Positions 61,176-64,000 of a stretch of 64,000 nt of DNA are shown here, one piece after another. The stretch comes from Micromonospora sediminicola (GTDB lineage Bacteria > Actinomycetota > Actinomycetes > Mycobacteriales > Micromonosporaceae). The stretch spans positions 372,001 to 436,000 of the forward strand of contig NZ_FLRH01000003.1 of assembly GCF_900089585.1 (NCBI RefSeq), given 5' to 3'. Numbering within the stretch: the first letter of the stretch is position 1; each line of letters begins with the position of its first letter. Under the pieces are notes generated by a model that was not told where the DNA came from, searched no databases, and was given only the letters and a program-made list of their open reading frames with translations. The position numbers and the translations under genes were made by a program.

Positions 61176-63995
61176 GTGTCGGTCACCGACGAGACACGGG
61201 CGGAACGGGCCGGGGGGCCACCGTCCGAACAACCGCCACGCGAGGCGCCGTTCGAGAAGACGCCGCCCCAGGACGTGGCCGCGGAGCAGTGCGTCCTCGG
61301 CGGCATGCTGCTCTCCAAGGACGCCATCGCGGACGTCGTCGAGATCCTCAAGACCAACGACTTCTACCGCCCGGTGCACGCCACCATCTTCGACGCCATC
61401 CTCGACATCTACGGTCGGGGCGAACCCGCCGACCCGATCACGGTGGCGGCGGCGCTCGCCGACTCCGGCGACCTCGCCCGCATCGGCGGCGCGCCCTACC
61501 TGCACACGCTGATCGCCAGCGTGCCCACCGCCGCGAACGCCGCCTACTACGCCCGCATCGTCGGCGAGCGGGCCGTGCTCCGCCGCCTGGTCGAGGCCGG
61601 CACCCGGATCGTGCAGCTCGGCTACGGCACCGGCCAGGGCGGCAGCCGGGACGTGGACGACGTCGTCGACCTCGCCCAGCAGGCCGTCTACGAGGTCACC
61701 GAGAAGCGGGTCAGCGAGGACTTCGCGGTCCTGGCCGACATGCTCCAGCCGACCCTGGACGAGATCGAGGCGGTCGGCGCCCAGGGCGGGGTGATGACCG
61801 GCGTGCCGACCGGCTTCACCGACCTCGACCGTCTGCTCAACGGCCTGCACGCCGGTCAATTGATCATCGTGGCAGGCCGACCTGGTCTCGGAAAGGCTCT
61901 CGCACTCGACACTCCTCTCCCCACGCCGCAGGGGTGGACGACCATGGGTGAAGTGCGTGTCGGCGACCAACTCCTCGCGGCCGACGGCACCCCGACGACC
62001 GTCACCAACGCCTTCGACGTGATGCACGACCGACCGTGTTACGAGGTCGAGTTCTCCGACGGCTCCGTCATCGTGGCTGACGCCGAGCACCTCTGGAAGA
62101 CGACGACCCGGGCCAGCCGACGCCAACCTGAGTCGCGTCAGCGGCGCTACTGGTCCGAGACGGCCTTGGCGAAGCTGCGGGCCGTCGAGAGGACTGTGTC
62201 CGTCGAACCCCAGCGCCTGGTCACCCTCGCGGAAACCCTTGAACACGTCGGTCCCGAATTCCGGAACGTGCTGCACACAGTGGCGCAGCAGGTCGGCGCG
62301 AACGGCCGGATCTCCCGACCGGTCACCCGTGCCGGTAAGGCACGCAACTGGACGGCACCCGGCTATCCGGCCGGAGCGTTGGTCACAGGGCTTCGCGAAC
62401 GGGCCGAACGACAGGTCAACGCCGGGTCCCGCACCGTGCACGACGGGGTGGTGACGACCGCGCAGATCGCCGCAACGCTGCGCACCGACACGGCGGACCG
62501 TCGCCTCAACCACGCCGTGGACAACTGCGCGCCGCTCCAGCTTCCGGAGCGTGAGCTGCCGGTTCCGCCGTACACCCTCGGGGTGTGGCTCGGTGACGGC
62601 AGCACCGGGGCAAGCCGCTTCACCACGGCGGACGCCGAGATGGTCGACCTCGTCGCCCGGGACGGCTTCGTGGTGCGACCCAGCGGGCCGCTGGTCTTCA
62701 CCGTCCTCCTGCCCACGCGGCCGAGGGCGCTGGACCGCACCTGCGTCGACTGCGGCGGCTCCAGCCGAGCGTTGCGGGAGAACCCGGAAGTACGCCGCTG
62801 CGCCGAGTGTCATGAGCGTGGTGGCTCGTTCGTCGCCCTTCTCCGCCGGGCCGGGGTGGCCCACAGCAAGCACATCCCGCAGGAATATCTCCGCGCCTCC
62901 GAGGCCCAACGGCGGGCGCTCCTCGCGGGACTGATGGACACCGACGGCACGGTGGCCCCCACCGGGAACCTCCAGTACACGTCCACCTCGAAGCGGCTGA
63001 TCGCCGGTGTCCGGGAACTCGTGGTAAGCCTGGGTTACCGCTGCACGATGACCGAGCGGAAGGTGCGTGGGCGCACGGAGGACTCGTCCATCGCGTACAC
63101 GCTGAACTTCTCCACCCCGGAACCGGTCTTCCGCCTGGAGAGGAAACGGGAGGCCCATCAGGCCCGGCGGCGGACGTCGTCGGACGTACGCTCGGGCTCC
63201 CGTTTCATCGTGGATGTCCGACCGGTGGCCAGCGTCCCGGTGCGTTGCGTGACCGTCGACAACGACGATCACCTCTACCTGGCGGGCCGGTCGATGATCC
63301 CGACCCACAACAGCACCGCGAGCATGGACTTCGCGCGGAACGCCGCCATTCGCGCCAACCAGGCGTCGGCCATCTTCTCGCTGGAGATGAGCAAGGTCGA
63401 GATCGTCATGCGACTCCTCTCGGCCGAGGCGCGCGTACCGCTGCACGTGCTGCGCAGCGGGCAGCTCTCCGACGACGACTGGACCAAGCTGGCACGCTGC
63501 ATGGGCGAGATCAGCGAGGCGCCGCTCTTCGTCGACGACACCCCGAGCATGAACCTGATGGAGATCCGGGCGAAGGCGCGGCGGCTCAAGCAGCGGCACG
63601 ACCTCAAGCTGATCGTGGTCGACTATCTCCAGCTGATGACGTCACCGAAGCGCACCGAGAGCCGGCAGCAGGAGGTCGCGGACCTGTCCCGTGGCCTGAA
63701 GCTGCTGGCCAAGGAGGTCGAGTGCCCGGTGATCGCGGTGAGCCAGCTGAACCGTGGCCCGGAGCAGCGTACGGACAAGCGACCGCAACTGTCTGATTTG
63801 CGCGAATCCGGCTCTATTGAGCAGGATGCTGACGTTGTAATCCTTTTGCACCGTGATGACTATTATGACAAGGAGTCACCCCGCGCTGGGGAGGCGGACT
63901 TCATCATCGCCAAGCACAGAAATGGGCCGACGGACACCGTCACCGTCGCGGCGCAGCTGCACCTGTCGCGGTTCGTGGACATGGCCATCGTTTGA
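61176..63995 (+). CDS. dnaB: Replicative DNA helicase DnaB with in-frame intein
   Basis: 939 aa from GTG 61176 behind AAGGGGGG; the intein is 472 aa, so mature DnaB is 467 aa, the normal length. The N-terminal domain is PPQDVAAEQCVLGGMLLSKD to AAYYARIVGERAVLRRLVEA. The RecA-like domain has the P-loop GRPGLGK|ST, split by the intein, then AIFSLEMSKVEIVMRLLSAE, Walker B LIVVDYLQLM and SGSIEQDADVVILLHRDDYY. It is the ring helicase of the replisome, and DciA in this window is its likely loader. A low-GC tract at 63791-63880 is described in the findings. Confidence 0.97.
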   Translation: MSVTDETRAERAGGPPSEQPPREAPFEKTPPQDVAAEQCVLGGMLLSKDAIADVVEILKTNDFYRPVHATIFDAILDIYGRGEPADPITVAAALADSGDLARIGGAPYLHTLIASVPTAANAAYYARIVGERAVLRRLVEAGTRIVQLGYGTGQGGSRDVDDVVDLAQQAVYEVTEKRVSEDFAVLADMLQPTLDEIEAVGAQGGVMTGVPTGFTDLDRLLNGLHAGQLIIVAGRPGLGKALALDTPLPTPQGWTTMGEVRVGDQLLAADGTPTTVTNAFDVMHDRPCYEVEFSDGSVIVADAEHLWKTTTRASRRQPESRQRRYWSETALAKLRAVERTVSVEPQRLVTLAETLEHVGPEFRNVLHTVAQQVGANGRISRPVTRAGKARNWTAPGYPAGALVTGLRERAERQVNAGSRTVHDGVVTTAQIAATLRTDTADRRLNHAVDNCAPLQLPERELPVPPYTLGVWLGDGSTGASRFTTADAEMVDLVARDGFVVRPSGPLVFTVLLPTRPRALDRTCVDCGGSSRALRENPEVRRCAECHERGGSFVALLRRAGVAHSKHIPQEYLRASEAQRRALLAGLMDTDGTVAPTGNLQYTSTSKRLIAGVRELVVSLGYRCTMTERKVRGRTEDSSIAYTLNFSTPEPVFRLERKREAHQARRRTSSDVRSGSRFIVDVRPVASVPVRCVTVDNDDHLYLAGRSMIPTHNSTASMDFARNAAIRANQASAIFSLEMSKVEIVMRLLSAEARVPLHVLRSGQLSDDDWTKLARCMGEISEAPLFVDDTPSMNLMEIRAKARRLKQRHDLKLIVVDYLQLMTSPKRTESRQQEVADLSRGLKLLAKEVECPVIAVSQLNRGPEQRTDKRPQLSDLRESGSIEQDADVVILLHRDDYYDKESPRAGEADFIIAKHRNGPTDTVTVAAQLHLSRFVDMAIV
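61896..63311 (+). mobile_element. DnaB intein, class 3 (WCT) type, with LAGLIDADG endonuclease
   Basis: 472 residues, 241-712 of the precursor, splitting the P-loop after GRPGLGK. It starts with Ala (ALALDTPLPTPQGW), not Cys or Ser, and ends PTHN before Ser713. The class 3 triplet is present: Trp307 in ADAEHLW (block B), Cys691 in VPVRCVTVDND (block F) and Thr710 in IPTHN (block G). Endonuclease motifs LGVWLGDGS (Asp474) and LAGLMDTDG (Asp590) keep their acidic residues. Two CxxC pairs, Cys523/526 and Cys542/545, form a zinc-ribbon-like module between them. Confidence 0.93.
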
Positions 63996-64000
63996 CGGCG

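Overview
The window is a high-GC actinobacterial chromosome segment centred on the replication origin. Protein sequences and gene order point to a member of the Micromonosporaceae, probably Micromonospora or a close relative. The order gyrA-gyrB / recF / gnd / dnaN / oriC / dnaA / rpmH-rnpA-yidD-yidC-jag-rsmG-parA-parB, followed by cwlM / trxA / trxB / anti-sigma / sigM / pseudokinase / murJ / CCA enzyme, matches the origin region of Mycobacterium tuberculosis. A second conserved block, ino1 / padR / DUF5318 / ponA / GT87 / rpsF-ssb-rpsR-rplI / dnaB, also matches.

Layout. 1-2.05 kb is an accessory edge: a truncated S51-family peptidase, a small secreted protein and a frameshifted tyrosine-integrase remnant ending 43 bp from tRNA-Ala. 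2.07-9.2 kb holds a DLW-39 microprotein, tRNA-Ile, a DUF3566 membrane protein, an intein-bearing gyrA, and gyrB. 9.8-11.1 kb holds two hypothetical genes and a MarR regulator. 11.1-17.7 kb runs dciA-recF-gnd-dnaN-oriC-dnaA, all on the minus strand. 18.3-24.7 kb is the plus-strand rpmH-to-parB series. 22.3-26.2 kb contains six perfect parS sites, two of them inside the parA reading frame. It also holds a 27-bp tandem repeat and a secondary DnaA-box cluster. 26.3-40.4 kb holds a HIT-like protein, aminotransferase-ddl, a GNAT protein, cwlM, thioredoxin/thioredoxin reductase, SigM/anti-SigM, the MurJ-associated pseudokinase, murJ and the CCA enzyme. 40.6-47.0 kb is a more lineage-specific stretch: a secreted subtilase with fascin-like repeats, flotillin/NfeD, a SigE-family sigma factor with a beta-propeller partner, and ogt. 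47.0-64.0 kb holds ino1-padR, DUF5318, ponA, two membrane glycosyltransferase-like proteins, an endonuclease-IV-like gene, the rpsF-ssb-rpsR-rplI operon, a membrane protein, and dnaB carrying a second intein.

The genes cover replication initiation and topology (DnaA, DnaN, RecF, GyrAB, DciA, DnaB, SSB), origin segregation (ParAB/parS), membrane insertion and translation (RpmH, RnpA, YidC/D, S6, S18, L9, CCA enzyme), and peptidoglycan control (CwlM, MurJ and its pseudokinase, PonA, Ddl). They also cover redox and stress control (TrxAB, SigM).

I did not find an obviously new multi-gene defence or mobile system. The most interesting signals are these. The DnaB intein has the WCT hallmarks of a class 3 intein and carries a zinc-ribbon-like insert. 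A sharply low-GC tract in dnaB is centred on a different known DnaB intein site, suggesting a past intein visit. parS is written into the parA reading frame. DnaA-box clusters lie outside oriC, including one interleaved with parS. A perfect 25-bp palindrome lies upstream of padR-ino1.
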